From Desulfovibrio aminophilus DSM 12254 (GTDB taxonomy: Bacteria; Desulfobacterota; Desulfovibrionia; Desulfovibrionales; Desulfovibrionaceae), in assembly GCF_000422565.1 (NCBI RefSeq), contig NZ_AUMA01000016.1, positions 1 to 64,000 on the forward strand: a DNA stretch of 64,000 bases, written 5' to 3'. Numbering within the stretch: the stretch's first letter is position 1; every line of letters begins with the position of its first letter. Under the pieces are notes generated by a model. That model searched no databases, had not been told where the DNA came from, and was given only the letters and a program-made list of their open reading frames with translations. The translations under genes were made by a program, and so were the position numbers. Positions 8,277-18,477 of the stretch are shown here, in pieces.

Positions 8277-8304
8277 GAAATAAGGCGGGCTGTTGAAAAG
8301 TCAA
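8277..8304 (-). promoter_or_regulatory. Candidate promoter for the hsp20 gene
   Basis: Reading the minus strand, TTGACT (8304-8299), a 16-bp spacer and TATTTC (8282-8277) give a sigma-70-like promoter about 40 bases before the ATG. The -35 box lies in the inverted repeat GTTGA-N4-TCAAC (8292-8305), a possible repressor site. No clear sigma-32 box is seen. Confidence 0.35.
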
Positions 8305-8315
8305 CCGACTCCTGT

Positions 8316-9746
8316 TTAAAACGAGGAAGGACAGGCCGCTGGAGCGTCGGCCAGACGGGCGGGCTCAATGGGCGTCAGATCGAAGACCAGTTCGAAGCCC
8401 GTGCCCCGCTCCCGATCCCAGCGCGGCCGCCCGCCGAGTTGCTCGGACAAGGCCTGCACGAGCACCAGGCCCAGGCTGTCCGACTGTTCCGGATCCAGCC
8501 GCGCGGGCAGGCCCACGCCGTCGTCGCGCACGCCGAACACGGCCCGGTCGCCCTCCCGCCGGAAATCCACCCGCAGGGTTCCGCTCCGGTCGCCCGGGAA
8601 GGCGTGGCGCAGGGCGTTGGCGATGAGTTCGCCCGCCAGCAGGCCGCACGGCACGGCCTGATCCAGGCCGAGCACCGCGTCGTCCTGGAAGATCTCCAGC
8701 CGCACCCGCCCCTCGGGGTCGTGCCGCCGGGACAGGGCCTGGGCCAGTTCGCGAATGTAGGTCCGCAGGCACACGCGGGTCACGTCCCCGGAGCGGGAGA
8801 GCACGTCGTGGGCCCGGCCCATGGTCTGCACCCGCTCCAGGCTTTCGGAAAGCATGGTCCGGTCGGCCGCGTTCTCGTAGCGCAGGCCCTGGAGATTGAG
8901 CAGGCTCTGCACGAGCTGGAGATTGTTCTTGACCCGGTGATGCACCTCCCGCAGGAGGACGTCCTTCTGGCGCAGGGAGGCGCGCAGGGCCTCCTCGGCC
9001 CGGACGTGCAGTTCGCGGCGTTCCATGGCCTCCAGGGCGAAACCCACGTCCAGGGCGATCTCACGCACCAGCGACGCCTCCTGTTCGCGGAAGAAGTCCG
9101 GCTCCCCGGAGCAGAAGGCGATGGCCACGGCGGCGCTGTCGCGGACCATGACCGGAACGGCGGCCAGGGAGCGGCAGCCTTGGGCCAGGGCCGCATCGAT
9201 CCAGGGCGCGGAGGACGCGAGGCGCAGGTCGCGGATGATCCAGGGCTCCCCCGAGGCCACGACCTCGGCCGCCGGGCAGCCGTCCCCAGGCGCAAGCGAG
9301 GGGGCCGCCGCGCCGGTTCCCGCCCAGGCCAGGAGCCGCAGCCCGCCCGACTCCCCGGCGGCCTCGGCCACGAAGGCCAGGCGAAAGGCCCCGAACTCCA
9401 CGGCAATGCGACAGATGTCCTGAAACAGACGTTCGCGATCCTTTTCGCGCACGATGGCCTGATTCACTTGGCTGAGCACCGCGTAGAGCCGGGTCAGCCG
9501 CTCCAACTCGCGCTGGTGGGCCATGAGCCTGCCGTATTCCCGCCAGAGCAGGCCCGCCAGGAGCAGGGCCGTGCAGACCACGAAGAACCAGCCCTTCCAG
9601 GTCTGCATGCGCGAAAGCATGGCCGGACCGCCCGCCAGCATCTCCACGGCGGCGTCGGAAAAGACGATCCACAAGGCGGCCAGGGCCGCGTAGATCAAGG
9701 GAATTTTCCAGACCGCCCGAAACACGGACAAACGATTTCCACCCAT
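8316..9746 (-). CDS. Membrane-bound GAF/HisKA_2-type sensor histidine kinase
   Basis: Two N-terminal membrane helices ('[15 protein letters not shown]' and '[15 protein letters not shown]') are followed by a GAF-like sensor domain (about 95-245), a HisKA_2 box '[20 protein letters not shown]' and an HATPase domain ('[11 protein letters not shown]', 'VRDDGVGLP'). HisKA_2 kinases often act in light, stress or general-stress pathways. No response regulator is adjacent, so the partner is elsewhere. ATG at 9746 places the first helix near the N-terminus; ATG at 9782 is an alternative, and neither has a strong ribosome binding site. Confidence 0.88.
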   Translation of the reverse strand: MGGNRLSVFRAVWKIPLIYAALAALWIVFSDAAVEMLAGGPAMLSRMQTWKGWFFVVCTALLLAGLLWREYGRLMAHQRELERLTRLYAVLSQVNQAIVREKDRERLFQDICRIAVEFGAFRLAFVAEAAGESGGLRLLAWAGTGAAAPSLAPGDGCPAAEVVASGEPWIIRDLRLASSAPWIDAALAQGCRSLAAVPVMVRDSAAVAIAFCSGEPDFFREQEASLVREIALDVGFALEAMERRELHVRAEEALRASLRQKDVLLREVHHRVKNNLQLVQSLLNLQGLRYENAADRTMLSESLERVQTMGRAHDVLSRSGDVTRVCLRTYIRELAQALSRRHDPEGRVRLEIFQDDAVLGLDQAVPCGLLAGELIANALRHAFPGDRSGTLRVDFRREGDRAVFGVRDDGVGLPARLDPEQSDSLGLVLVQALSEQLGGRPRWDRERGTGFELVFDLTPIEPARLADAPAACPSSF

Positions 9747-9867
9747 AACACGATAATAGCCCGGAAGAAGCGGGCTGTCCATGCGGAGCGGAACATCCGG
9801 CGGAACAAAAAGGGCCGCCCCGCGCGCGGCGGAAGCGGCCCCGGAATGGTTCTTGGCGGCCGGGGCC

Positions 9868-10644
9868 CTAGCGGGCGGGCTTCTTGCTCTTCATGATCGG
9901 GCGGCCCAGGCCCACGGAACGGAGCTTCTCGCGCATGTCGTCCGTGCTGCTGGGCGTGCCGCGGTAGATGACCATCACGCGGTACCATGTGCCGCTGCTC
10001 TCGTTGGCCGTCTCCAGGGCGGTCTTCAGCCCCGTGCCCTCGATGCGGCGGCGCAACGCCTCGGCCGGGTCGCGGTCCTTGAAGGCCGCGGCCTGGTAGA
10101 CGTAATCGAAGACCCCCTCGCCGTTCTGATCCCTGGCCGGGGCCTTGGCCTCGGGCTTGGGCTTCTGGGCTTCGGCCTTCTGGACCTTGGCCTTTTCCGA
10201 GGCGCGCACGGCTTCCACGGCCTTGGCCTTGGCCTCGGCGTCGGCCTTGGCCTTGGCGTCGGCTTCCGCCTTGGTCTTCTTGTCGTCCTTTGCCGGAGTC
10301 TTGGCCTCGGGCTTGGGTTCGGGTTTGGGAGCCTCGGCCTTCTGGCCCTTGGCCGCGCCCGAGGTCTGGGTCAGCTGCTCCATGTAGTGCAGCTCCTCGG
10401 GCTTGAGCACCTGGGGCTCCGGGGCCGTGGCGTTGGCCGGGACCGGCACGGGCATGATGCGCGCCAGCTCCGGCACCTCGGCCTCGGGCCGGTAGCCCCG
10501 GCCGATGAGGATGCCGAGCACGAAGAACACGGTCAGGGCCACGGCCAGCCCCGCGCCCAGGCCCACCAGCTGCGGCAGGGCGAAGGTATAGGAGTAGGTC
10601 TTGGGTTCGCCCTTGCGGGCCGGAACTTTCTTCATCTGGTTCAT
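9868..10644 (-). CDS. SPOR-domain membrane protein
   Basis: A 258-residue protein with one membrane helix (about 23-48), a long Lys/Ala/Glu-rich linker with 'KAEA'-like repeats (about 85-185) and a C-terminal SPOR domain ('[20 protein letters not shown]', '[10 protein letters not shown]'). SPOR domains bind denuded septal peptidoglycan, so a place at the division site is expected. It starts 13 bases after the argS stop on the same strand and is probably co-transcribed with it. Confidence 0.88.
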   Translation of the reverse strand: MNQMKKVPARKGEPKTYSYTFALPQLVGLGAGLAVALTVFFVLGILIGRGYRPEAEVPELARIMPVPVPANATAPEPQVLKPEELHYMEQLTQTSGAAKGQKAEAPKPEPKPEAKTPAKDDKKTKAEADAKAKADAEAKAKAVEAVRASEKAKVQKAEAQKPKPEAKAPARDQNGEGVFDYVYQAAAFKDRDPAEALRRRIEGTGLKTALETANESSGTWYRVMVIYRGTPSSTDDMREKLRSVGLGRPIMKSKKPAR

Positions 10645-10657
10645 GCGCGGCGTCTTC

Positions 10658-12301
10658 CTACATGGATTCCGGCGCCGAGACGCCCAACAGGTCCAACCCG
10701 TTCCTCAACACCCGCGCCACGCAGTCCAGGAGCAGGAGACGGGCCCGGCACAACGGCGCCCCGGCGGAAAGCACATGATGCAAGGTATAGTATTTGTGGA
10801 GACTTGAAGCAAGTTCCTGGAGATAATAGCTGATCAGGTGCGGGCTGAAGCTCTGGGCCGCCGATTCCACGGTGTCCCTCAGCCGGGACATGAGCCGCAT
10901 GAGCTCCAGGTCCTCGGCCATGTCCAGCAGTTCCAGCGCCCCGGGGTCGGCCCCGGCCGGGGCCAGATCCTGCTCGGCGGCCTTGCGCATGAGCGAACGG
11001 ATGCGCGCGTGGGCGTACTGCACGTAGTACACCGGATTGTCCATGCTCTTCTGCTTGACCAGGTCCAGATCGAAGTCCAGCTTGCTGTCGCTCTTGCGCG
11101 AAAGGAACATGAAGCGGGCCGCGTCCGCGCCCACCTCGTCGATCACGTCGCGCAGGGTTTCGAACTGTCCGGCGCGGGTGCTCATGGCGATCTGCTCACC
11201 GCCGCGCAGGAGGTTCACCAGCTGGACCAGGATCACGGCCAGCTTGCCCTTGTGGCCCAAGGCCTCCACGGCGGCCTGCATGCGCGGCACGTAGCCGTGG
11301 TGATCCGCGCCCCAGATGTCCACCACGATGTCGAAGCCCCGGCGGTACTTGTGGTAGTGATAGGCGATGTCCGAGGCGAAATAGGTCAGCTCGCCCGTGG
11401 ACTTGCGCAGCACGCGGTCCTTGTCGTCGCCGAGCATCGTGGTCTTGAACCAGAAGGCCCCGTCCCGCTCGTAGGCCAGGCCGCGCTCCTTGAGGAAGGC
11501 GAAGGCCATGTCCACCAGGCCTTCGGCCAGCAGGCTCTTCTCCGAGAACCAGACGTCGTGGCCCACGCGGAAGTCGTTCAAGTCCTGCTTGATCCCGTCC
11601 AGGATGCTGTTCATGCCGTAGTCGTAGCAGAGGTCCACGGCCTCGGCCTCGGGACGGGAAAGGATGTCCGGGTGTTTGGCCAGGACCTCGGCGGCGATGT
11701 CCTTGATGTAGTCGCCGCGATAGAAGTCCTCGGGGTCCGGCACGGGCCGCCCCTGGGCCTGTTGCAGACGGACCCAGATGGACTCGCCCAGGATGCGCAT
11801 CTGGCGGCCCGCGTCGTTGATGTAGTATTCGCGCTCCACCTCGAAGCCGGCCTTGGCCAGGATGCGCGACAGGGAGTCGCCCAGGGCCGCGCCCCGGCCG
11901 TGGCCGATGTGCAGCGGGCCCGTGGGGTTGGCCGAGACGTACTCCACCTGGATCTTGCGGCCCTTGCCCAGCTCCGAGACGCCGAAGGCGTCGCCCGCCT
12001 CCAAAACCTCCACCAGAACCTTGCGCCAGAAGCTCGGGGCCAGGGTCACGTTGAGGAAGCCGGGACCGGCCACCTCCACGGAGGCCACGTCCGGAACCTG
12101 GGCCAGCTCGGCCCGGATCTCCTCGGCCACCTGGCGGGGGTTCTTCTTGGCCTGGGCGGCCAGCATCATGGCCACGTTGGCCGAAAGGTCGCCGAACCTG
12201 CGGTCCTTGGGCGGCTCGATCACGGCCTTGTCCGGCCAGCTCCAGCCCTTGCCCTCCAGGATGCCCCGCAGCCGCTCCTCGATGTACTGTTTCGCGTTCA
12301 T
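10658..12301 (-). CDS. argS: Arginine-tRNA ligase
   Basis: A 547-residue class I synthetase. The N-terminal 'Add1' domain is followed by '[21 protein letters not shown]', which carries the HIGH motif. The KMSKS position is replaced by 'AMSTRAG', normal for many ArgRS. The C-terminal anticodon-binding domain ends in '[23 protein letters not shown]', typical of the family. ATG at 12301 has AAGGAG seven bases upstream. It charges tRNA-Arg in the cytoplasm and leads a unit with the SPOR gene. Confidence 0.97.
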   Translation of the reverse strand: MNAKQYIEERLRGILEGKGWSWPDKAVIEPPKDRRFGDLSANVAMMLAAQAKKNPRQVAEEIRAELAQVPDVASVEVAGPGFLNVTLAPSFWRKVLVEVLEAGDAFGVSELGKGRKIQVEYVSANPTGPLHIGHGRGAALGDSLSRILAKAGFEVEREYYINDAGRQMRILGESIWVRLQQAQGRPVPDPEDFYRGDYIKDIAAEVLAKHPDILSRPEAEAVDLCYDYGMNSILDGIKQDLNDFRVGHDVWFSEKSLLAEGLVDMAFAFLKERGLAYERDGAFWFKTTMLGDDKDRVLRKSTGELTYFASDIAYHYHKYRRGFDIVVDIWGADHHGYVPRMQAAVEALGHKGKLAVILVQLVNLLRGGEQIAMSTRAGQFETLRDVIDEVGADAARFMFLSRKSDSKLDFDLDLVKQKSMDNPVYYVQYAHARIRSLMRKAAEQDLAPAGADPGALELLDMAEDLELMRLMSRLRDTVESAAQSFSPHLISYYLQELASSLHKYYTLHHVLSAGAPLCRARLLLLDCVARVLRNGLDLLGVSAPESM

Positions 12302-12417
12302 CAAAAGGCTCCTTGCTCGCAAACGGTCCGGGCCGTGTACCATCTTTCGACCCGGCTGGAAATCCCCGCCCCGGAAGCCCGCTTGACCGGGCCTCGGGCA
12401 TGGTGCATGCCCGAGCC

Positions 12418-13605
12418 ATGATGGACGATTCCCGCCCCCTGCCGCCGCTGTGCACCTACGACTTCGTGGTCCTCTGCCTGGTGACCCTGTTCGGCTTCGC
12501 CAACATCGCCATGTTCTACAGCTTCCACGTCTACATGCAGCGCCTGGGCCTGCCCCCGGACTGGCGCGGCCCGCTGCTGGCCCTGGAGCCCATGGCGGCG
12601 CTCGTCCTGCGGCCGTTCCTGGGCCCCCGCCTGACGCCCTGGAACTCCACCCGCGCGGCCCTGGCCGGGCTGGCGGCCGTGGCCCTGGCCCTGCTCTCCT
12701 ATCCCCTGGCCCGGAGCGTCTGGCCCCTGGCCCTGGTGCGGCTCCTGCACGGCGCGGGCTTCGTGGTCCTGGTCTCCTCGGTGACGGTGCTCCTGGCCCA
12801 CGTCCTGCCCCGGGAGCGCAGCGGCCAGGGTTTCGGGGTCTACACCGTGGCCACGCTCCTGCCCTTCGCCCTGGTGCCTCCGCTGGTGGAGGCGCTTTTG
12901 CGCGTCCTGGGCGACGAGGCCCTGGTCTACGCCTGGGCCGCGATCCTCTGCCTGCCCTCGGCCCTGTTCCTTCTGCCCCTGGGACGACGGCTGGCCCGGC
13001 AGGCCCCGGCCGCGCCGCCCGCGGCGACGGGCTCCAAGACCCTGGCCGGATTGCGCCTGCCCGGCGTGCCCCGGCTCCTGACCGCCGCGCTCTTCCTCTT
13101 CCTGGCCACCACGCCGGTGACTTTCTTCATCAAACGACTGGCCCTGGACGCGGGCCTGGACGATCCCGGCCTGTTCTTCAGCGTGTCCATGGCCGCGACC
13201 ATCGCCGCGCGTCTGTTCTTCGGCCGACTCTTCGACCGCCTGCCCAAGGGCCCGGTGACGGCCCTGGCCCTGGCCGGGCTGGCCCTCTGCCTCTGGTCCC
13301 TGGGCCTGGCCCGGGGCGGGGCCTCCCTGCTGGCCCTGGCCGCGCTCTACGGCCTCTGCCTGGGCGTGGCCATGCCCATGCTGAACGCCTCGCTCTTCCT
13401 GGCCACGCCGCCGGACCTGCGCGGGGTGGTCCTGAACCTCTTCCTCTTCGCCATGGACGCGGGCACGGCCCTCGGTCCGCTGCTGGGCGGCCTGCTCCTG
13501 GCCCGGGGAGTGTCCCTGGAAGGAGTCTATCAGGTCTGCGGCCTGACGGCGGCCGTGGGCCTGTGCTGGGTTCTGGCCGCGCGGACCAGGGAATCGGCGG
13601 GCTAG
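12418..13605 (+). CDS. MFS transporter
   Basis: A 395-residue major facilitator with about 12 hydrophobic segments. The start is ambiguous (ATG at 12418 or 12421, or 12400 further upstream) because no clear ribosome binding site is present. It is transcribed towards the molybdenum-hydroxylase operon, and the two stop codons share CTAG at 13602-13605. Export of that operon's product is possible but rests only on proximity. The substrate cannot be read from sequence. Confidence 0.85.
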   Translation: MMDDSRPLPPLCTYDFVVLCLVTLFGFANIAMFYSFHVYMQRLGLPPDWRGPLLALEPMAALVLRPFLGPRLTPWNSTRAALAGLAAVALALLSYPLARSVWPLALVRLLHGAGFVVLVSSVTVLLAHVLPRERSGQGFGVYTVATLLPFALVPPLVEALLRVLGDEALVYAWAAILCLPSALFLLPLGRRLARQAPAAPPAATGSKTLAGLRLPGVPRLLTAALFLFLATTPVTFFIKRLALDAGLDDPGLFFSVSMAATIAARLFFGRLFDRLPKGPVTALALAGLALCLWSLGLARGGASLLALAALYGLCLGVAMPMLNASLFLATPPDLRGVVLNLFLFAMDAGTALGPLLGGLLLARGVSLEGVYQVCGLTAAVGLCWVLAARTRESAG

Positions 13606-14435
13606 AGGTCGGCCAGACGCAGGAGCAGGTTCCCGGCCACCTGACGGCGGTACCCGGCCGAGGCGCGGGCGTCGTCGATGGGCCGCACGGCCGCGCGCAC
13701 GGCCTTGGCGGCGCGCTCCAGGGCCGAGAGCGTCAGGCGGCCGCCGCGCAGCAGTTCCTCTGCCTCGGGGCAGCGCAGCACAGTGGGCGCGGCCGAGCCC
13801 ACGGCCAGCCGGGCCTCGGCCACCACGCCCTTCTCCAGCCGGGCCAGAACGGCCAGACTGACCACCGCGATGGCCAGGGCCGCGCGGCGGCCCACCTTCT
13901 CGAAATGCTGCACCTGAAAATCGGCGGCCAGGGGAACCCGGACCGCGCCGACGATCTCGCCCGGGGCCAGAGCCGTGCGACCGGGGCCGAGCAGGAATCC
14001 GGACAGCGGCAGAAGGCGCGTTCCCCCGGCGGAAAGCAGCTCCACCCGGGCCTCCAGCACGGCCAGGGCTGGCAGGCTGTCCCCGGCTGGCGAGGCGGTG
14101 CAGAGGTTGCCGCCCAGGGTGCCCATGTTGCGGATGGCCGGGCCGCCCACCTCGGACACGGCCCGAGCCAGGACCGGGGCGTGGCGCAGCACCAGGGGGT
14201 GCCCGGCGATCATGGCGTGGGTGGCCAGGGCCCCGATGCGCAGGCTGCGGCCCTGGCGGCGAATGGTCCGCAGTTCCGCCAGCCGTTCCAGCCCGACGAG
14301 GGCCTCGGGCCGTTGCCGCCGCGCCCGCAGGCGCACGAGCAGGTCCGTGCCCCCGGCCAGAAGCGGGGCCCCGGGGCAGGCCGCCAGGGCCTCCCAGAGC
14401 TCGGGCAGGGTCGCGGGCAGGAGCACCCGGGTCAT
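13602..14435 (-). CDS. Molybdenum hydroxylase, FAD-binding (medium) subunit
   Basis: A 277-residue CoxM/XdhB-type flavoprotein subunit with the FAD motifs 'LLAGGTDLLVRLRA' (about 27-40) and 'NMGTLGGNLCTASPAGD' (about 110-126). It has the length of CO-dehydrogenase/xanthine-dehydrogenase medium subunits and lacks the [4Fe-4S] insertion of 4-hydroxybenzoyl-CoA reductase HcrB. Its ATG overlaps the TGA of the 2Fe-2S subunit (ATGA), so it is translationally coupled. It would pass electrons from the iron-sulfur subunit to an acceptor, or the reverse. Confidence 0.92.
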   Translation of the reverse strand: MTRVLLPATLPELWEALAACPGAPLLAGGTDLLVRLRARRQRPEALVGLERLAELRTIRRQGRSLRIGALATHAMIAGHPLVLRHAPVLARAVSEVGGPAIRNMGTLGGNLCTASPAGDSLPALAVLEARVELLSAGGTRLLPLSGFLLGPGRTALAPGEIVGAVRVPLAADFQVQHFEKVGRRAALAIAVVSLAVLARLEKGVVAEARLAVGSAAPTVLRCPEAEELLRGGRLTLSALERAAKAVRAAVRPIDDARASAGYRRQVAGNLLLRLADL

Positions 14436-14911
14436 TTCTTCCTCCGTCCGCCGCGCCGCTCCCTGGCGGCGGCCTGGACCGCGTCCACGATCTTCACGTA
14501 GCCCGTGCAGCGGCAGAGGTTGCCGGACAGTCCCCGGCGCACGTCCTCGCGGTCCGGCTCCGGATTTTCGCGCAGCAGGGCCTCGGCGGCCAGGACCATG
14601 CCCGGGGTGCAGAACCCGCACTGCACGGCCCCGTGCTCGGCGAAGGCCGCCTGGAGCGGATGCGGCGCGGCCTGGTCGCCCAGGCCCTCGCAGGTGACCA
14701 CCTCCCGGCCTTCCAACTGGGCCGCCAGAAGCAGGCAGGACAGTTTCAGTTCACCGTCCAGGAGCACGGAGCAGGCCCCGCACTCGCCCGTGCCGCAGCC
14801 CTCCTTGACCGAGAGCGCGCCCAGGTCCTCGCGCAGGATATCCACGGCGCGGCGGCCGGGGTCGGTGTCCAGGGCCACGGGGCGGCCGTTGAGCGTGAAA
14901 CGGATGGTCAT
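14432..14911 (-). CDS. Molybdenum hydroxylase, 2x[2Fe-2S] (small) subunit
   Basis: A 159-residue CoxS/XdhC-type subunit. The plant-type cluster ligands lie in 'CGTGECGACSVLLDG' with a further Cys in 'LSCLLLA'. The second cluster is bound by 'QCGFCTPGM' and 'NLCRCTGYVKIVDAV'. It relays electrons between the molybdenum centre and FAD. ATGA overlaps link it to both neighbours. Confidence 0.95.
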   Translation of the reverse strand: MTIRFTLNGRPVALDTDPGRRAVDILREDLGALSVKEGCGTGECGACSVLLDGELKLSCLLLAAQLEGREVVTCEGLGDQAAPHPLQAAFAEHGAVQCGFCTPGMVLAAEALLRENPEPDREDVRRGLSGNLCRCTGYVKIVDAVQAAARERRGGRRKK

Positions 14912-17187
14912 GTGTTCTTCCTCGCCCGGCGCAGGGCGGCCAGCACGCGCTCCGGGGTGAGCGGGGCCGCGTCCAGGCGGATTCCGGCGGCCTGCTCCAC
15001 GGCCGAGGCCACGGCGGGCAGGGGCGCGTCCATGGCCACCTCGCCCACGCCCTTGAGCCCTCCGGGGCCGCTCGATTCATGGGACGGCACGGCCAGGGAG
15101 CCGATCTCCGGCAGGTCCAGGGCCGTGGGCACGAGATAGGTGGAGAGGTCCGGGGTGAGCAGACGGCCGTCGCGGGAGGCGCAGTCCTCCATGAGGGCCA
15201 GGCCCAGGCCCTGGGCCGCGCCGCCCTGGATCTGCTGTTCGAAGCCCTGGGCCAGGACCACCCCGCCGCCGTCGGTGACCGCGAAATAGTCCGTCACGCG
15301 CACCCGGCCGGTGAGCTCGTCCAACTCCACCCGGGCCAGATGGGCCGAATAGGCGAAAAGCAGATGCGGGAAACCCAGCACGAAACCCCGGCTCGAGGCG
15401 GAGACTTCGCGGGCCACGGGCATGACGAACTCGGCCACGCATATCCGGTCGTCCCGGGGCAGGAAGCGGGCCATGAAGACCAGGGGCACGGACTTGCCCG
15501 CGCCGGGCCAGACCACCCGCCCGGGCTCCAGGGCCAGGCTCGCGGGATCGTCGCAAAGCAGGAACAGAGCCGCGCGGGTCCGCAGCTTGTCGGTCATGGC
15601 GGCGCAGGCCTTGAGCAGGGCGTTGCCGAACGTATAGGTGGTCCGCCCGGCCGAAGACGAGCCCGAGGGGTGGCAGCGTTCCGTGTCCGGGAGCACCATG
15701 TCCAGCTCCCCGGGTGGCTGGTTCAGGGCCTGGGCCGCCAGGACCGCGTGGCCGCCGACGTTGCCCTGGCCCATGTCGCTCACCGCGCAGTAGACCCGAA
15801 AACGGCCCTCCTCGGTGAGCTCCACCTTGGCCGCGGCCATGTCCGGCAGGCCGCCGCCGTAGCCCATGGCGTTGTGCGCCAGGGCCACGGCCACGCCCCT
15901 CCGCGTCCGGGCCGGAGCCTGGGCCGCCCACTCCCGGCGGGTGGTCCAGAAGGGATGCCCGCGCAGGGCGGTCAGGCAGGCCCGGGCCTCGGTGGAGCCG
16001 GTGAGGCGCACGCCGCAGGCGTTCTCCTCGCCGGGGCCCAGGACGTTCTTCAGCCGCAGTTCCAGGGGGTCCAGGCCCAGCTTGGCGGCCAGGCGGTCCA
16101 TCATGCGCTCGGCGCAGAAGGTGGCCTGGGCCACGCCGAAGCCGCGCATGGCCCCGGACACGGGATTGTTCGTGTAGACGCAGAAGCCGCGCACGAGCAC
16201 GTGCGGCACGCGGTAGGGTCCGGCCATGTGCTCCATGCCCAGTTCCAGGACCTCGCCGCCCAGGTGGGCGTAGGCCCCGGTGTCCAGGACCATGCGGCAG
16301 CGCAGCGCGCGCAACGTTCCGTCGCGGTCCGCGCCCAGCTCGCAACGCAAAAGAGAGGGATGGCGCTTGTACCCGGCGGTGAAGCTCTCCTCCCGGCTCC
16401 AGGCCATGCGCACCGGCCGGCCGTCGGCGTGAAGCGCGGCCAGGGCCAGGAGGCACTGCACCGTGGCGCCGTCCTTGCCGCCGAAGCCGCCGCCCAGGTA
16501 AGGCGCGCGAACGCGGACGGACAGCGGGTCCAGGCCCAACGCCTGGGCGACCTCGAAGCGGTCGCGGAACGGGGACTGGGTGGACACGGTCAGGTCCAGC
16601 GTGCCGTCGGGCAGGCGGCGGGCCACCCCGCACTCGGTCTCCAGGAAGGCCGGGGCCTGCCGGGGCGTCTCGAAGGTTCCGCGCACCACCACCGGGCAGG
16701 CGGCCAGGGCCCGAGCCGCGTCGCCCTTGCGGATCTCGGCGGCCATGAGCACGTTGCCGCCCTCGCGGCCCGCATGCACCCGAGGCGCGCCCGGCCGCAT
16801 GGCCTCGCGCGGATCGAAGACCGCGGGCAGGGGCTCCAGGTCCGCGCGCAGCAGTCCCAGGGCCCGCTCCAGGGCCTCCCTGGACTCGGCCAGGACCAGG
16901 GCCACGGGGTCGCCCGCGTGGCGCACCACGTCCCCGCAGAGCACGGGCTGGTCCTTGTGCACGATGCCCTGAAGGTTCGTTCCAGGCACGTCGGCCGCCG
17001 TGAGCACCTGGAGCACCCCGGGCAGGGCCAGGGCCTCTGCCGTGTGCACGGCCAGAACCCGAGCGTGGGCCGCGCCGGGGCGGAAGGCCCCGGCCCAAAG
17101 GCAGCCCTCCGGATAGTGGTCGGCGGCGAAGCGCTCCGCGCCGCAGGCCTTGGACAGGGCGTCCACGCGCGGGAAACGTCCGCTCAC
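14908..17187 (-). CDS. Molybdenum hydroxylase, molybdopterin-binding (large) subunit
   Basis: A 759-residue xanthine-oxidase-family catalytic subunit. It has the Moco-binding loop 'YLGGGFGGKDGAT', 'GAMRGFGVAQATF', the Moco stretch 'GQGNVGGHAV' and the C-terminal 'KGVGEVAMDAPLP' with the catalytic Glu. GTG at 17187 is chosen because GGGGGAG precedes it and it overlaps the upstream stop as GTGA; the frame upstream mirrors the previous gene. Such enzymes hydroxylate heteroaromatics, aldehydes or aryl-CoA thioesters. With a ligase and a carrier protein in the same operon, an aryl or heteroaryl thioester is a plausible substrate (inference). Confidence 0.93.
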   Translation of the reverse strand: MSGRFPRVDALSKACGAERFAADHYPEGCLWAGAFRPGAAHARVLAVHTAEALALPGVLQVLTAADVPGTNLQGIVHKDQPVLCGDVVRHAGDPVALVLAESREALERALGLLRADLEPLPAVFDPREAMRPGAPRVHAGREGGNVLMAAEIRKGDAARALAACPVVVRGTFETPRQAPAFLETECGVARRLPDGTLDLTVSTQSPFRDRFEVAQALGLDPLSVRVRAPYLGGGFGGKDGATVQCLLALAALHADGRPVRMAWSREESFTAGYKRHPSLLRCELGADRDGTLRALRCRMVLDTGAYAHLGGEVLELGMEHMAGPYRVPHVLVRGFCVYTNNPVSGAMRGFGVAQATFCAERMMDRLAAKLGLDPLELRLKNVLGPGEENACGVRLTGSTEARACLTALRGHPFWTTRREWAAQAPARTRRGVAVALAHNAMGYGGGLPDMAAAKVELTEEGRFRVYCAVSDMGQGNVGGHAVLAAQALNQPPGELDMVLPDTERCHPSGSSSAGRTTYTFGNALLKACAAMTDKLRTRAALFLLCDDPASLALEPGRVVWPGAGKSVPLVFMARFLPRDDRICVAEFVMPVAREVSASSRGFVLGFPHLLFAYSAHLARVELDELTGRVRVTDYFAVTDGGGVVLAQGFEQQIQGGAAQGLGLALMEDCASRDGRLLTPDLSTYLVPTALDLPEIGSLAVPSHESSGPGGLKGVGEVAMDAPLPAVASAVEQAAGIRLDAAPLTPERVLAALRRARKNT

Positions 17188-18221
17188 GCGGCTCCCCCGG
17201 CGGGGCGGCGGTAGTCCGCGCGGACCATGTCCACCACGGCCCTGGCGCGGTCGTTGAAGAGCTGAAGGCGGTCGAAGTCCGGCGGCGCGGCGAGCTTCTG
17301 CATGAGCAGGCCGTCGGAAACGAACCAGGCCGGGCAGAGCCCGCCCAGGAACCAGCCGCGTCCGCGCAGCAGCTCCACGGCCCACGGGCAGCCCGGATCG
17401 GCCAGGTTCACATAGACCTGAACCACGGCCGGATTCCCGGCCTCGACGCTATCCAGCCGCTCAGCCAGGTCGGCGCCCGCCAGCGACAGATGAGCGCGCA
17501 CCACCCCGGCCCCGGCGAAGTGCTCCACCTTCATGGAGCTGGCGCAGTCCTCCGTGGGTTCCTGGGGCTGTCCGGCCGCGCGGTCCAGGTTCAGGCCCTG
17601 GTACAGGACGGCCAACTCCCCGGAGTAGCACGGCGGCGTATGCACCAGGGAATGCCGGTCGCGGTTCACCCGGCCGAAAAAGAGACAGCTGGCCCGGCCC
17701 ACGGCGCCCTCGCCTGCGTAGGCCGCCTCGGGCATGAGCGAACACTCCAGGCCCGTGGGCAGCGCGCCCACGCGCAGGGAGAACTTCTGGGTCACGACGT
17801 GGTGGCAGACCGCCTCGCCGAAGACCGCTTTCACGCGGGGGTCCGGGAGCACGTTGCGGATCTTGAAGTCATAGAGCCGGAACACGATGCGGCCCATGCG
17901 GTAGGCCCGCAGGATGAGCGTCTGGCCGATCTCGTAGCAGCCGGGGTTGGGCGAGGAGCTGCGGTAGACGCTGGACGCGCCCAGGATGTCCCCGGAAGGC
18001 GTCCGGGCCACCACGCAGAGGATGTGGCCCTTGGCCGTCTCCTCGACGAACCGCTCCGGGATGTAGGGCGTGTCCACGGGATAGGCGTCGCCGTAAATCT
18101 CATAGTAGAGCCGCCCGACCCCCAGGGCGTCCTCGGGCCGGAAGTGGTCGATGGCGTATTCCTGGTCCGGCTCCACCGGCGGCAGGGCCGCCAGTCGGGC
18201 GAGGGCTTCCTTCCGGTCCAT
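17184..18221 (-). CDS. GNAT-like acyltransferase of unusual length
   Basis: A 345-residue protein. Residues about 25-165 resemble a GNAT fold ('FRPEDALGVGRLYYEIYGDAY', 'ILGASSVYRSS', 'YEIGQTLILRAYRMGRIVFRL'). The C-terminal third ('VVQVYVNLADPGCPWAVELL', 'RGWFLGGLCPAW', 'DGLLMQKL') looks like a second GNAT-related half, as in long acyltransferases. It starts one base from the carrier-protein stop and overlaps the Mo-subunit start. In this context it could move an acyl group from the carrier to an amine or other acceptor. Function is unproven, and no acceptor is evident. Confidence 0.65.
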   Translation of the reverse strand: MDRKEALARLAALPPVEPDQEYAIDHFRPEDALGVGRLYYEIYGDAYPVDTPYIPERFVEETAKGHILCVVARTPSGDILGASSVYRSSSPNPGCYEIGQTLILRAYRMGRIVFRLYDFKIRNVLPDPRVKAVFGEAVCHHVVTQKFSLRVGALPTGLECSLMPEAAYAGEGAVGRASCLFFGRVNRDRHSLVHTPPCYSGELAVLYQGLNLDRAAGQPQEPTEDCASSMKVEHFAGAGVVRAHLSLAGADLAERLDSVEAGNPAVVQVYVNLADPGCPWAVELLRGRGWFLGGLCPAWFVSDGLLMQKLAAPPDFDRLQLFNDRARAVVDMVRADYRRPAGGAA

Positions 18222-18222
18222 G

Positions 18223-18462
18223 TCAGCCCGCCTTGCCGTCGAGGAAGGCCGCGAAGTCGTTCAGGGTCCGCAGGCGCATCATTTCCGCGTCGGAGATGGA
18301 CACCTTGAAGCGGTCTTCCAGCAGGGCGATGAAGGCCGGAAAGTCGATGGAGTCCAGGCCCTGGCGCAGCAAAGGAACGTCCGCCAGCCACTCGTCGCCG
18401 TTCGCGGGGGCGATTCCAGCGTCCTTCAGGGCCTGTTGCAAGGCCTTGATGTCGACCGACAT
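18223..18462 (-). CDS. Stand-alone acyl/aryl carrier protein
   Basis: A 79-residue acidic four-helix carrier protein with the phosphopantetheine attachment motif 'GLDSIDF' (Ser38). It lies 15 bases after the AMP-ligase gene and one base before the GNAT gene. It is distinct from fatty-acid ACP, which normally has the 'DSLD' form and sits in a fab operon. It would carry an activated acid as a thioester between the ligase, the hydroxylase and the transferase. Confidence 0.9.
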   Translation of the reverse strand: MSVDIKALQQALKDAGIAPANGDEWLADVPLLRQGLDSIDFPAFIALLEDRFKVSISDAEMMRLRTLNDFAAFLDGKAG

Positions 18463-18477
18463 GCGATCCTCCTTTCG

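Noticed and set aside
10838-12421. 527-codon open frame opposite argS
   Set aside because: Antisense shadow of a certain tRNA ligase gene.
15079-17214. 711-codon open frame on the plus strand opposite the Mo large subunit
   Set aside because: No motif is present, and the His/Gln/Gly-rich composition is typical of antisense frames in GC-rich genes.
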